This document shows, piece by piece, positions 21,752 through 33,598 of a DNA stretch of 64,000 bases; position 1 is the first letter of the stretch; each line of letters starts with the position of its first letter. The stretch comes from Silybum marianum (Eukaryota > Streptophyta > Magnoliopsida > Asterales > Asteraceae): assembly GCA_036898165.1 (NCBI GenBank), contig CM072528.1:1674001-1738000 (forward strand), read 5' to 3'. The notes beneath the pieces are model-generated. The model saw nothing but the letters and a program-made list of their open reading frames with translations. It did not search any database and was not told where the DNA came from. Both the position numbers and the translations under genes were made by a program.

Positions 21752-24700
21752 ATGGCTGCCATGGATCCTCTTATGGCAAAACGAAAGGACATATCTCGCA
21801 CCATATCCAGCATTCACGACGAACTCCATAGCTTCCGATCATGGCTCCGATGGATGTGTGTTGATCAATCCAACGCTTTCACTTTTTGCCTCTCGTGGTT
21901 AGTTTTCATCATCTTCGCCATTGTTATCCCTTTCCTCTCCCATTTCTACCTTGCTTGTAGCGATTGCGATAATCGACATGCCAGACCTTACGATACTCTT
22001 GTTCAGTTATCTCTCACCTCCATTGCCACACTTTCCTTCGTTTGCCTCTCCCAATTCGTCAGGGTTTATGGACTTCGTAGGTTTCTCTTCTTTGATAAGC
22101 TTTGTAATGAAAGCGAAACTGTTCGCACAGGTTATACTCAACAGCTCAATGTACGTCTCCTTTTTACTTGCTATTTTGATTCGTTAATTTCTGGTTATTG
22201 CTTTGATTACTGTTTGAAATGATTTTGATACCATCGATAGAACTACAGATTTTTTTGAGATTTTAAATTAATTTCTGGTTATTGCTTTGATTACGGTTTG
22301 AAATGATTTTGATTCCATCGATAGAACTACAGTTTTTTTTGAGATTTTAGTTAATTTCTGGTTATTGCTTTGATTACGGTTTGAAATGATTTTGATTCCG
22401 TCGATAGAACTACAGTTTTTTTTTGAGATTTTAGTTAATTTCTGGTTATTGCTTTGATTACTGTTTGAAATGATTTTGATTCCATCGATAGAACTACAGA
22501 TTATTTTTTGAGATTCTAGTTGTTAATTCTTAGAAGAGAGCTCGTGGTACAGAGTGGAGCTTGGCATGTTATATTTCTAATGATGAGTTGAAAATGGCTA
22601 TTTAGAAATTAGAAACGCAAATCGGTGATTGATACTCTATAATTGAAGGATTGGATCTCTGAAATCATGTTAAAGTGACAATTGCCATTATTAATCTGTG
22701 TTAACATTATAATAATGCTATTAGGGTATAGAACTTGCAGATCACAGAAAAGTAGAATCAAATCCAAATGCAATCAATTCTTCATGTTATTAAGATTCTG
22801 GATCTAGAGCCAGCTCTTCGGGAAATTTACAGAGATAGCCACTCTCCCAAGCATTTTTCACTTTTTAGTCGTTTACCTCATTTCATTTTATAGTCAATCC
22901 TTAAAATAAGCCTTACGCATATGCATAAGGATTGGTTTTCTGTATAAGGATTCCACTTTTTCTGTCCGATAACCAATCCTTAAGCATATGCAAGGCTTCC
23001 GGCGTAATAATTGGCTACAAAATGAAATGAGGTCTGAAAATGGCTAATAAGTGGAACCTTTTTGGCAGATTAGCTATTTCTGTAAAATTCCCTAGCTCTT
23101 CCTATATGAATGGATCAATTGTATTATTACTTATTATCATTATTGCATATAGTGGTGCATCTTCCATAGCCAGTTTCTTGAAGTGGTACTTTTACTTTTC
23201 TTACTTTCCATCATTATTGTATATAGAGGTGCATCTTCCATAGCCATTTTCTTGGAGTAAAACTTTACTTTATCTTTTTCTCCTGATCTTCTACAGTTTA
23301 CTTCTCTTAACCCACCACTAAAACACTAAATTTTTATGTGTAAATTGAAGGAGACCTCTGTATTTGCAGGTCTTCTGTTTGTGTCCTCTAAAAAATGTGT
23401 GTAGTAGCTTTTAGAGTTATATGTTTTAGTGCGTGGTCGAAAGATTTTTGTGTTTTAGTTGGGATGGCCCCACATTTTTAATGTTTCTTTAGAGGTGCGG
23501 GTTGGAGATGGTCGGCTAGTTTCACATTTTTTGACAAATAATGATGGTTTATTAAATGAAATGAGAGTGATCTCCCCTTCTCTTTGACGCTCTATATAAC
23601 ATATACACTTTATTTGTAAACACGCAGAGCTCGCTTAAAATGGTGTTCATATTTGTGGCACCATGTTTTGCTGCTGAAGCCGCGTATAAGATCTGGTGGT
23701 ACAGTTCAGGTGCCACCCGCATTCCCTTTTTGGGTAATGTTATTGTGAGTGATGCAGTAGCCTGCATCTTGGAGCTCTGCTCTTGGCTCTATAGAACCGT
23801 GGTATTCTTCTTGGTTTGTGTCCTTTTCCGCCTTATCTGCCATCTCCAAATCCTCCGGCTCCAAGATTTTGCTCAGGTGTTCCATGTGGACTCCGATGTC
23901 GAATTTGTATTAAGGGAACACCTTAGGATCAGGAGGCATCTACGCATTATAAGTCATAGATACCGTATCTTTATACTTTGGGCTCTTATCCTTGTGACAG
24001 TGAGTCAGTTTGCGTCACTTCTGAATACTACCCGCTCTAAAGCAGATCTTAGCATCTTCAAAACCGGTGAACTTGCGGTAAGTGAAATGAGTACACTATA
24101 TGGCTATTGACTAGTTCATGTGTTTTGTTAGAATGCCACATCGACTAGACTTAGGGGCTGTTTACCCAAACACTTGCTTACCGGGTAAGATTTTAACACT
24201 ATCACTTACCTTACCGGGTAAGATTTTAGTCCATCAAAATGGGATCGCATGTAACAATTTACCCGGTAAGCGCTGGCCGGGTAAGATTCTTGGTCCTTCC
24301 CATGTTAATCCGATAACGTAATGTGGCTTGGTAAGCGCTTATTGAGTAAATGGCCGTTTACCAAACGCTTACCCGGGTAAGGTAATGGAAATTGACTGAA
24401 ATAGCCAATCTCATCAAACCATCAACCAAATTCACTTTTTAGCCACTTTTCAGAGTCTCTTTCCCAAAATAGTCGGTGCGTGATTTCTGGAAGAAGAAAA
24501 ATCCTTACGCATATGCGTAAGGATTCTTTACGCAAAAAGTTGAATCCTTACGTAAAAGTCTGAATCTTTAGGCAAATTTTTTTTTAATCTGAAAATCGAG
24601 TTTACGCAAATGCGTAAGACATTTGTGTAAATTCTGGCTAAAATGAAAATTAAATTGAAAAAGTGGCTAAAAAGTGAAGTTGGTTATAAGAGTAACCTAG

Positions 24701-26261
24701 GGGTTTCCACATATTGTAATATATTTGAAATAGTACCAATAAAGGAAGGTTCAGGGTAACAAACTGAGGAACACCCTGGTCACTATTCATCTGGATGGTA
24801 TGTATATGTGCATACAAATAATTGAAGTTGTTTATTGGTTTTTATGTACGTGTGCATGTAACATGTTGTGCACATGTGCTTACCAAACAAATTGATTACA
24901 AATTACTTGTATGCACATGTGCATACCGTCCAAATAAACAGTTACCGGCGTGTTTCTCGGTTTTTAATTTTTTTGCAGTTTCCCCCTCTAGAATATATGT
25001 GAATTCTAGCCGGGTAAGACAGTTTCATGTTTGGGTGTAACTTGGTGTTGTGTGTGTGTTATGTGTAGCTTGTTTCCGTAAGCCTACTAGCTGGGCTCAT
25101 GATACTATTGAGAAGTGCCACCAGGATCACACATAAGGCCCAAGGCGTCACGTGCCTAGCGACTAAATGGCACGTGTGTGCAACCATCGAGTCATTTGAT
25201 CCACCGGATGTAGACACAGAAACCCCACCGGTAGGTGTTGCCGGAAACCAAATGTTCGGTGGTAATGGATCATCATCCGACAATGAGGATGTTGGTAGTG
25301 AAGACGATCTCGACAATACTAAACTAATACCCGCATATGCTTATAGTACCATCTCATTCCAGAAAAGGCAAGCCTTAGGTAAGTATAACAGGATTCAATT
25401 ATTTGATCATAGATAATAACCCCTCCATCCCAATTTAAGTGTCCACATTTCTATTTATATCTGTCCCAAAATAAGTGTCCACTTTTAAAAGTAGTGAAAA
25501 TTTCATCTATATCCTTTAAACTTTAAAGCTTCCTATATTACGTATATATCATTGTAAAGTTTGAAACTACGTATATATATCCTTCTAAACCTTTAAAATC
25601 CTAATTTAATTATTATTAAAATATTTAAAAAATACAATTCATTATCTCTAAATTGAAGGGTAGTTAAGTAATTTAGAAAATAAATTCAAATTAGAGATAA
25701 TGATTTGTATTTTTTAAAATGTTTTAATAATAATTAAATTAGGGAGAATGACATATATGAGAGTTCTAAAGGTTTAGAAGAATATATACGTAGTTTCAAA
25801 CTTTACAATGATATATACGTAATACAGGAAGCTTTAAAGGATATAGATGAAATTTTCCCTTAAAAGTTAAATAACCAAATCCTCAAATTTACCGTTAATT
25901 AATGTATAAATATTTAAAAGTTGTGAGGAAAGAGAAATTAAATACGGGTAAAGATGTCATTTGTTTTACCAAAAAAGTGTATTAATTATGCATGTCTAAA
26001 ACTATGTGTCATTTCAATTATATTATAGACACTTAAATTGGGACGGAGGAAGTAACAAAATATTCTTGAATCTTGATCGAAGTTAATTAACGTGAATTAT
26101 ATGTTTTTTTTTGTTTTGTTGTAGTAACGTATTTTGAGAACAATAGCGCGGGGATAACGGTATTCGGATTTATGTTGGATAGGACTTCGTTACACACTAT
26201 AGTGATGATAGAGATGTCATTGGTTTTGTGGTTGCTCGGAAAAACCGTCGGTATCTCTTAA
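21752..26261 (+). CDS. DUF3537 gustatory-receptor-like membrane protein
   Basis: Four exons: 21752-22150, 23628-24077, 25069-25378 and 26125-26261. Phases are 0, 0 and 1, giving 431 residues, the usual family size. The N terminus is soluble (RKDISRTISSIHDELHSFRS). Several hydrophobic segments follow (FTFCLSWLVFIIFAIVIPFL near residue 45, LSLTSIATLSFVCL near 90, two around 140-200, one near 255, one near 290). An acidic S/D-rich loop (SSSDNEDVGSEDD) precedes the last segment. The C-terminal exon TYFENNSAGITVFGFMLD is the most conserved stretch of the family. DUF3537 proteins have been proposed as plant relatives of insect gustatory/odorant receptors; a role as ligand-gated channel is inference only. 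Introns contain an 84-base tandem repeat, palindromic foldbacks, a Tourist-like and a Stowaway-like MITE. The first of two close ATGs was taken; residue M4 is an alternative. Confidence 0.9.
22184..22516. repeat. four-copy tandem repeat, period about 84 bases
   Basis: TTAATTTCTGGTTATTGCTT begins at 22184, 22268, 22351 and 22435, each followed by TGATTCCATCGATAGAACTA and a T-rich end. The array starts 34 bases after the first splice donor of the DUF3537 gene. Copies are nearly identical, so the expansion is recent. Confidence 0.95.
22820..23093. mobile_element. foldback element with ATGCATAAGGATT core (family T copy 1)
   Basis: The inverted ends GGGAAATTTACAGAGATAGC and AGCTATTTCTGTAAAATTCC enclose inverted CCTCATTTCATTTTATAG arms and a CTTACGCATATGCATAAG palindrome. 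In intron 1 of the DUF3537 gene. Confidence 0.75.
24153..24382. mobile_element. Tourist-like MITE, family H copy 3
   Basis: Starts GGGGCTGTTTACCCAAAC after TTA. Repeated TTACCGGGTAAGATTTT blocks; the right part ends GGCCGTTTACCAAACGCTTA, which looks like the start of a second head-to-tail copy. In intron 2 of the DUF3537 gene. Confidence 0.65.
24384..24705. mobile_element. foldback element, family T copy 2
   Basis: AATCCTTACGCATATGCGTA forms a palindrome near the centre. The arms AATTCACTTTTTAGCCAC and GTGGCTAAAAAGTGAAG are inverted. Same architecture as the copy at 22820 in the previous intron. Confidence 0.7.
24743..24991. mobile_element. GTGCATA-palindrome element, family F copy 1
   Basis: The left arm GGTTCAGGGTAACAAACTGA, GAGGAACACC and TATGTGCATAC pairs with a right arm holding GTATGCACATGTGCATACCG, GTGTTTCTCGGTTTTT and TTTCCCCCTCTAG. 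Related copies at 34130, 40787, 56871 and 57646. Confidence 0.7.
25420..26053. mobile_element. Stowaway-like foldback MITE in DUF3537 intron 3
   Basis: The ends CCCCTCCATCCCAATTTAAG and CTTAAATTGGGACGGAGGAA are the widespread plant Stowaway-type TIR. The inside holds a second, longer inverted repeat (AAACTACGTATATATATCCT, AGGATATAGATGAAATTTTC), so the 630-base unit can fold end to end. Confidence 0.8.
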
Positions 26262-26616
26262 TTAAACCATCATATGATTGTTGTTGTATAAAAATCTTCT
26301 GTCTGAAAGTCTCATGTTCACCAATGAAATTAAGACACATCAGCTTTTTGTGTGCTGTAAAATTATTTAATTCATGTTCATAGTCTCTATGATGTGGTGT
26401 AATTATGTTATTGGTGGATAGGAATTGAGAGTTAGAATTTGAGAAAAGAGATTTTTAAGGTAGAAAAATTAATTAAGTTGGATAGAAGGGAAAAAAGCAT
26501 GTATTTATCTCTTTGTTTTGTGTTTTTTTTTAAAATGTAATTTCCCCTTGTATTTGTACCAGCATTGAGAGTTGATTTATAAATTATTTTATTCATATTC
26601 TAAAAGTTTAGCCATG

Positions 26617-26788
26617 AATGTTTATTGTTTAGACGAAAGGGTATTTGGCCTAGCAGTATCGTAGCCTTTGTGCTCTTAGAAGGTCAAAAGTTCAAACCTC
26701 ACCAAAGGTAAGGTTGGTGTGTGAGTTTATTTGTTACACTTGCTGTATATAAATACTATTTAGTTAAAAAAATGTTTATTGTTTAGAC
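26617..26788 (+). mobile_element. SINE with 18-base target duplication (family S2)
   Basis: Body 26635-26770: TTTGGCCTAGCAGTATCGTA (A-box region), AGTTCAAACCTC (B box), and a 3' part with TTTGTTACACTTGCTGTATA ending in TTAAAAAAA. AATGTTTATTGTTTAGAC is repeated exactly at 26617-26634 and 26771-26788. Other members at 49980 and, truncated and inverted, at 33170. Confidence 0.88.
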
Positions 26789-27579
26789 AAGATGATGTTG
26801 GATGTCTCTGTAACATAGTCTTATGTATAGCGGAATTAACCATAAATGGATTTATATGAAACAGGGTAATTCGGTTGTTAAAAATAAATTTATTTACGAA
26901 ACCATTGATGTTAGGTTGAATTCCAATAAGGTATCCATACGAAATTGTCGGATCCAATAATCGTCGAACGATTTATGAGGAACTGTTTTGTGTTTAGACG
27001 ATGATGTTGTTGTAGCGGTGTTAAAATGATTCTTTGAGGCGATGATTTATCTTTTAAAAAGTATTTAAAACTCTCATTTGAGGTGGAAAAAACCCTTCCC
27101 AACCAAGCGGATAGACTACTTTCGTGATGCCCGACTAAAATATGAGCATTAAGATTCCACAAGTTTCCTAGATTCTTGTTTGTAGCCATTTTTATGATAA
27201 AATCTATAACAAACCAGATGGTGGTTCATGGTATTACAACTGCAATGGTACCCATACCCGTGCTGTTGGTCTCAAGCCAACAAGGAGGGAAAGGAACGAC
27301 TAACTCGAGTAGAGGAACACATCAATGACGAGGGGTGGTGGCAATGTCCCTTCATTGCCAATGAAGAAGAACACAATGCGACGACCTAGCCCCATACCAT
27401 CAACACTGGTAGCCGGTAGGTGGTATTGGTCTCAGGTTGGCGGAGGAGAAATGGAGGACACATGGCAGCACCTAATTTGATGCTCTACAATGCTCTTTTA
27501 AGTAACAGTTAAAAATATCAAAATTCCTAATTGGATGCTTTACAATGCTCTTTTAAGCAACGGGTAAAAAAATACCAAA
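26789..27579. other. unassigned stretch
   Basis: Less AT-rich than the surrounding spacer (27230-27470 contains ACCAACAAGGAGGGAAAGG-type sequence) but no open exon chain or known motif. Could be a decayed coding or retroelement remnant. CTACAATGCTCTTTTAAG occurs twice near 27488 and 27541. Confidence 0.3.
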
Positions 27580-27822
27580 AGACATGAGATCATGTGAGAA
27601 GTGGAGTTAAAGTGAGAAGCGTAAGAATGAATCTCCAGCCTTGATCCCTTTTAATCTCATGCACATCCATGAATTGCACTTTAGATAGGAATTGATCTGA
27701 TACATCTTAGTGCATCTTATATTCTTATTAATGTTGATATTCAATTATGATTGATCCAAGGTTAAAGATTACTTCTTACCTTTCTCACTATAACTTCCCT
27801 TCTCATCGAAATCCAACCCAAT
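27580..27822. mobile_element. family D element copy
   Basis: ATCATGTGAGAAGTGGAGTT on the left and CTTCTCATCGAAATCCAACC on the right, with GAGAAGCGTAAGAATGAATC inside. Confidence 0.6.
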
Positions 27823-28299
27823 ACCAAATTCCCATCACTTAACAAATAACTTTTCTAACAGAGTTAGCATCAAGGACCAAATCCGTAGTAAAATATAAAA
27901 ATACAAGCCATAGCAACCACAAATTGCAATAAAATGAAGTATAGGGATCCAATCCATAGCTTTCACAATACCTTAGGGACCAAATCTGTAATTTAATCTT
28001 CAAAAAAAGTAGTTTATTGGGTCCACCTCCATTCCATCCATAACCGTTTTTTATGGGGTGAAGAAATTTAACAAAAGATTACTCAAAATCTGTGAGGTCT
28101 GGCGGCTCCGACGGAGACGGAGAACGGGAAACCACCATTGTTGAGCTTCTTAACGTCGACGGCAACCAGATAGAAGGAGGTATTGATAGTATTTTCTGAT
28201 TCTAAATTTCAACAAAGACACCCCAAGAACAAACACACACACCGTGATTCGGAGCCTTCGAAAATCTGGAATTCTTATTTCAGATTTTCGATTAATAAA

Positions 28300-31200
28300 A
28301 TGGATATTACTGCTTCGGCTCCGATCAATCGGTGTTCTAAAGAACATCAGAAAATCTATCTAGATTGGTTCGCTTCCGCTGACTCAGGTTTTCATTTACT
28401 CTCTGTTTCTCGTTCTCTTATTTCCGTCAATCGTATTGTATTTATTTTGGTTTTTCAATGATTCTAGATGGCGATGGACGTATTACCGGTGCTGATGCCA
28501 CGAAGTTCTTCGCCATGTCCAATTTATCTCGGCAAGATCTCAAGCAGGTTTTGCCCTAATTTTTTCAAACAAAATGTCATTTCGCTTTCATCTTCTTCTT
28601 ACTTTGCTGCCGCCTTGCATTCACATACAATTTGATCTCTACTAAACCCCTGGGGCTCCAACTCAAAACTCGATCGAATACGATTGAACAATTAATTGAT
28701 CTTTACGGAATTGGTATGCAAGAAAGTTGCTCAAAAGTTTGTATATAATTGCAATTGTATTTGTGACCAGTGTTAACTGTTAAGCAAGCATCCTTGACAA
28801 ATTTATAGTGGCAGTGCAAGCTTGTGGTTATGTATGTCTATATAATTGGGAGGATGCATGATACTACATGTCCACTTTGCTTTTACTTCTATCATAGTTA
28901 AATTTGCTTCTGATCTATTTCACTCTCTTCCCCTTTCCTGATATTCAACTTCTTAAGGTGTGGGCAATTGCGGACTCCAAAAGACAAGGGTATCTTGCCT
29001 TCAAAGAGTTCGTTATGGCAATGCAGGTGGTTATTTTCATACCATCTTCTTTTGTAACATCATTCAGTTTTCTAAGCTCATCACTTTTACTTTGTGAATT
29101 TTAGTTGATTTCCTTGGCACAAGCGGGGCATACATTGACTGCTGAATTCTTAAACTCAGATAGTAAGCCGTACAGTCGCAGCTTTTACATGTTAACATTA
29201 TATTGCATTTCTGTGCAACCATGTTATTATCTAACATTCATGTGATTAATTGCCTTTCTTGGGTGAAAAATCTTATACGGTGCAGTTAATGTTGAAGAAC
29301 TGAAACCGCCGGCAATGGATGGTCTGGATGTTCTACTATCTGTACGTATGCCTCCTTTTATTTTAGCGGATAAGAGATGAAGCAGAGCTATTATGAGCCT
29401 ACAGCTTTCACATTTTCCTTGATAACATTTAACGTGTTTATCAATATTTTGCAGAAGGCAAAGAAACATTCCAAGTCATATGATCCTGAAGTGAATAGTA
29501 ATGATAAATAATCTACTTATTTTGAATATGCTTCAGGAGAAAAGCAAGCCAACTTTGTTTGATGTTCACTTTTAACATTGTTTTAGGTGCTTCTCAGATT
29601 GAGATTTCATCTTCGAAATCTTCAAAATCTTCAAAGAAGGTATGACTAACGTTCCTTACGAAATCTGCTAAGAAGGTTGTATATCCTTGGTTGTTTATGT
29701 TTTCATCCTGTATTCTTTGTGTATATGCTTAGATTCCCTTAAAGTCTGTTACATCGATCGTCGATGGCCTGAAGAAACTATACATTCAGAAGCTGAAACC
29801 TTTAGAATCCATGCATCGATTTTATGAATTTGTGTCTCCCCAATTGGTGAGTAATCTGTGTGTTTCAAATAATCTACAAAGCATTATGTGAATTATAAGC
29901 TTTCTTTCTCCCTCTCTGCTTCAGACCAACAGTGATTTTGATGCCAAGCCCATGGTGATGCTTTTGGGTCAATACTCAACAGGGAAAACAACATTCATCA
30001 AGCATTTGCTTAAAAGTGGTTATCCAGGCAAGTTCTTCATCCCCATAACATTGAACTCTATCTCTCACACATTTTTTTCTGCTTATTAATTGTGTTCTTT
30101 TAAGTATATAATATTATATAGAGCAAAAATACTCATGCACACTCTTCACCACCTTTGTATTTCTTTCCATCAGGAGCTCATATTGGGCCCGAGCCTACTA
30201 CAGATGGATTTGTTGCTGTCATGGTATGTCTTAGATTCGACATATTACTTTCATGACATGGATCTTTTAGATACACCATTTGTTGATATCTAAGAAATTG
30301 GTCCTAGATCATTTTATGCAAATATAAACCTTTATTTTCCTTCGCTCAGAATGGACCCGATGACAGAAGTGTTCCAGGGAATACTGTTGCTGTTCAAGCA
30401 GACATGCCGTTTAATGGTCTAACTACTTTTGGAAGTGCATTCTTGTCAAAATTCCAGTGTTCTCAAATGCCTCATCCTGTGAGTTATATCATTGTTGAAG
30501 TATGCAAAGGTTATGTGAATTTGATAACTTTTGTTATTTTCTATAAAACCAATCATATATTGTGTTGTTACACTAAAAAAGCTGCTGGAGCATATTACGT
30601 TTATCGACACTCCTGGAGTTCTATCTGGAGAAAAGCAAAGAACACAAAGAAGCTATGACTTTACTGGTGTGACATCTTGGTTTGCGGCAAAGTGTGATCT
30701 CATCTTGCTTCTCTTCGATCCTCATAAACTTGATATAAGCGATGAGTTCAAACGTGTCATATCATCCCTAAAAGGACATGATGACAAGATTCGTGTGGTC
30801 TTGAACAAGGCTGATCAAGTTGATACCCAACAAGTAAGTAAGACCCCCCCCCCCCTCTCAAACCACAAGGGTTGTGGCGTATTGGTTGAGGCCCTGGGGG
30901 ATGTGGTGGAATATCCCTATGCCTAGGGTTCGAATCTAGACTACACAACAATTGTGGCCACTGAGTTTATCCGGGCTAATGTATTGCAGTCATAATTTGC
31001 TGGGATTAGTCCATGCATAGTCTGGGATACCTTTCACAAAAAAATACCCCCCCCCCAACCCCAAAACCAGGCTTAACCATGGTTTATTCTGACCAGGTGT
31101 CATTTATATTGGATATAAATTGTTTTTGTGTTGTAGCTAATGAGGGTTTATGGAGCACTAATGTGGTCCCTTGGTAAAGTCCTAAACACTCCAGAAGTTA

Positions 31201-31930
31201 TGCGTGTTTACATCGGGTATGGTCTCTCTTTATGTTTGTGTGTCCTTCCTATATATATATATATATCTATAAATTTATGTGGATTTGTTCATATTTGGTC
31301 AGTTCTTTCAATGACAAACCTATAAACTCGTCGAATGATGGTCCATTGGGGGCAGCATTGTTTGAAAAAGAGCAGGATGACCTTCTAAGTGACTTAAAAG
31401 ACATACCAAAGAAGGCTTGCGATCGTAGAGTGAGTTAATTTCTTGTATATTTTGCAAGTTCGATTGGAGTTCTTATCTGTTACTAAGTATATTCTATTCC
31501 TCTTTTGAACAGATCAACGAGTTTGTGAAACGTGCTAGGTCTGCCAAGATTCATGCTTACATCATGAACCAGCTTAAGAAGGAGATGCCAAGCTGGATCG
31601 GCAAGGCTAAGGCTCAGCAGAGGCTCATTGATAATCTTGAGTCAGTCTTTGAAAAGGTACCCTTTCACTCTTATCTCTTTCAAGTTACAATTTTTTTATT
31701 TATAATTTTTTTGTGATCTCGTGCCTATGGCATTTGGTAACCAGATTCAAAAGGATCATCATTTACCTGCGGGAGATTTCCCGAATGTTGAAAACTTCAG
31801 AATGGCTTTGACTGGTTACAACATAGACAGATTTGAAAGATTGAAGCCCAAAATGATACAAGGTGTTGATGACATGCTGGCTTATGATATCCCAAATCTT
31901 TTGAAGACCTTCAGAAATCCGTACGATTAA
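28300..31930 (+). CDS. EHD: EH-domain ATPase (EHD1/EHD2 type)
   Basis: Sixteen exons giving 543 residues: 28300-28387, 28468-28547, 28958-29026, 29105-29162, 29286-29341, 29455-29497, 29587-29639, 29733-29846, 29925-30027, 30174-30223, 30350-30478, 30582-30833, 31137-31216, 31303-31429, 31513-31656, 31745-31930. EHD proteins are dynamin-like ATPases that tubulate membranes in endocytosis and endosomal recycling. As usual in plants the EH domain is N-terminal (residues about 14-90), with an EF-hand loop DGDGRITGADA at 30. A short K/S-rich linker (SSSKSSKSSKK) follows, then the G domain with P-loop GQYSTGKT (202-209), DTPG (290-293) and NKAD (356-359), and a helical C-terminal part ending NPYD. 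All introns are GT-AG except the ninth, which starts GC. Intron 12 holds a SINE. EHD1 and EHD2 cannot be separated here. Confidence 0.95.
30862..31046 (+). mobile_element. SINE family S1 copy in EHD intron 12
   Basis: Same order as the 3952 copy: ACCACAAGGGTTGTGGCGTA, B box GGTTCGAATCT, AGTTTATCCGGGCTAATGTA, and a CACAAAAAAA tail. C-runs border it on both sides (30843-30855 and 31048-31057) and may be the target duplication. Confidence 0.8.
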
Positions 31931-32344
31931 AAGAGGTTAGCAGTAGTTTTCAAAGAGAAAAACCCCGATCAGCCATATGCATTGTATATATTGCCCATCT
32001 GCATACTTTGAGATAACTTGCAGCAAGGAGTTGGACCATAGCCATCGTCTCTTTTTCTTTTTCTTCTTCTTATCGAGGGGTGTCGAATAGTAAATATGAT
32101 AATTGTGAGGAGTACCAGAAGCAATTGCCTCCCTTGACCAATTGTTTAGGGGTTCTTTAGACTCAAAATAGATGAGCAGCAGAGTGTTTTGCAGTTTGTT
32201 GGAAGGTTGATGTCCTTCCAAGTTTTGAGCATATGATAGATATGTACATATATATTTGTTACAGTTGAATTATTATTTCATCTATTTGAACATAGTCCCA
32301 TTTCTAGTTTGGGCTGTAAAATACAAGAGTCCTACACAAAAAAG
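31931..32344. other. EHD 3' untranslated region and spacer
   Basis: Likely 3' UTR up to roughly 32270, where ATATATTTGTTACAGTTGAA precedes AT-rich spacer. No exact polyadenylation site can be given. Confidence 0.4.
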
Positions 32345-32576
32345 ACGAAGAATCGTGTGAGAATAGGAGTTAAAAAGTGAGAAGTATAAAAAGAGATCTG
32401 GACCCTTGATTGCTTTTAATCCCAAAACAACTCATGATTGTGTTTTAGAAGGGAATAGATCCGGTGCATCTCATTAGTGTTGATCCAGTGGTTCTCTTCA
32501 ATTAGGATTGATCCATGGGTGGAGATCCCTTCTTACTATTCTTACCATAACTTTCATCCTCACTGAACCCAACCCT
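32345..32576. mobile_element. family D element copy
   Basis: ATCGTGTGAGAATAGGAGTT on the left, CACTGAACCCAACCCTA on the right. TTAGTGTTGATCCAGTG and TGGATCAATCC-type blocks inside. Confidence 0.6.
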
Positions 32577-33169
32577 ACACAAAAATTGGTTCAAATTGTG
32601 TGTTTATATGGTTTGAACTCTCAATAGTTGTTTAAAAAGCAAGTTAAAATTACGTACTATCAATTGCCTAACAACCATGTCTTGAGATTAGATTCTATAT
32701 GAAGAGTGTTGGATGTCGTATGTGAAAGAAAGATAGATGGTAATTCCCAGAGGTTCCTGGGCATGTTGAATATGGGTAGGTGTGTTTGATATGTGCATGA
32801 GATTGTACAGGAGGGAGAGTGAGGTAGGCGGATGAAAAAACTGTGGAAGACTTTAGACTTAGGGATGAAAAAACTGTGGAAGACTTTAGACTTAGGGTTT
32901 TATTTTGATACGAGTAATTTAGTAAATTACCAATCTTGTTACATCTTCTTAAAGAGGAAAATTGTCCTTTCGTTATTGATATGGGTAGTTTGATATGCTT
33001 TGTTATGTTCATATCGAGATTCTTGGAGCGCCATAGATCACCTTTCTCCATAGATCTATCTAGTAAGTAACTGGGTACTGATCTAGATCACCATTTACCA
33101 TTACCCAATTTGGCTAGAAAGAAGGAAAATAATCAAATTTGGTTTCATACGTTCCGATGGCAGAATCTT
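32577..33169. repeat. spacer with a 33-base tandem duplication
   Basis: GATGAAAAAACTGTGGAAGA plus CTTTAGACTTAGG occurs twice in a row near 32833-32898. ATTACCAATCTTGTTAC nearby is the inverse of a block repeated at 39176-39365. No gene seen. Confidence 0.5.
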
Positions 33170-33262
33170 TTAAGTATAAAATATTTATATACAACAAATA
33201 CTCAAGCACACTTCTCACCTTTTAGTGAGTTTTGAACCCCTGACCTCCTGAAAGGCTGTGTA
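33170..33262 (-). mobile_element. truncated SINE family S2, inverted
   Basis: On the minus strand it reads GGTCAGGGGTTCAAAACTC, then TTTGTTGTATATAAATATTT and ACTTAAAAG, as in the 3' part of the 26635 element. The 5' part is missing, next to CTGTGTATGGTCC. Confidence 0.6.
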
Positions 33263-33598
33263 TGGTCCACATAACAGGACGGCGCAAAACTCTCCCACAT
33301 TCGGCGTTATATGGTACAGAGGGAACAAGGACGGGGAGGGACAAACACCAGACAGACAACTTGTCCAATCCAGTTAATCATGTCTGCATACCAAACGCTA
33401 CTTAAAAAAACCCGGGTACTGCAAGGCTAATGACCCTACGGTAAAATCATTTTATTTACCACTAAGGTTAAGAACACACAAAGATAGGAAGCATAATTGC
33501 ACTTAGAAGCCTAAGCCTGTTGCTACTTACAGCACAATTAAATCTTAACCTAACTCTAGGAGCCGGGGTTCAATGATAAGCTTAACATGTTCACGGGT

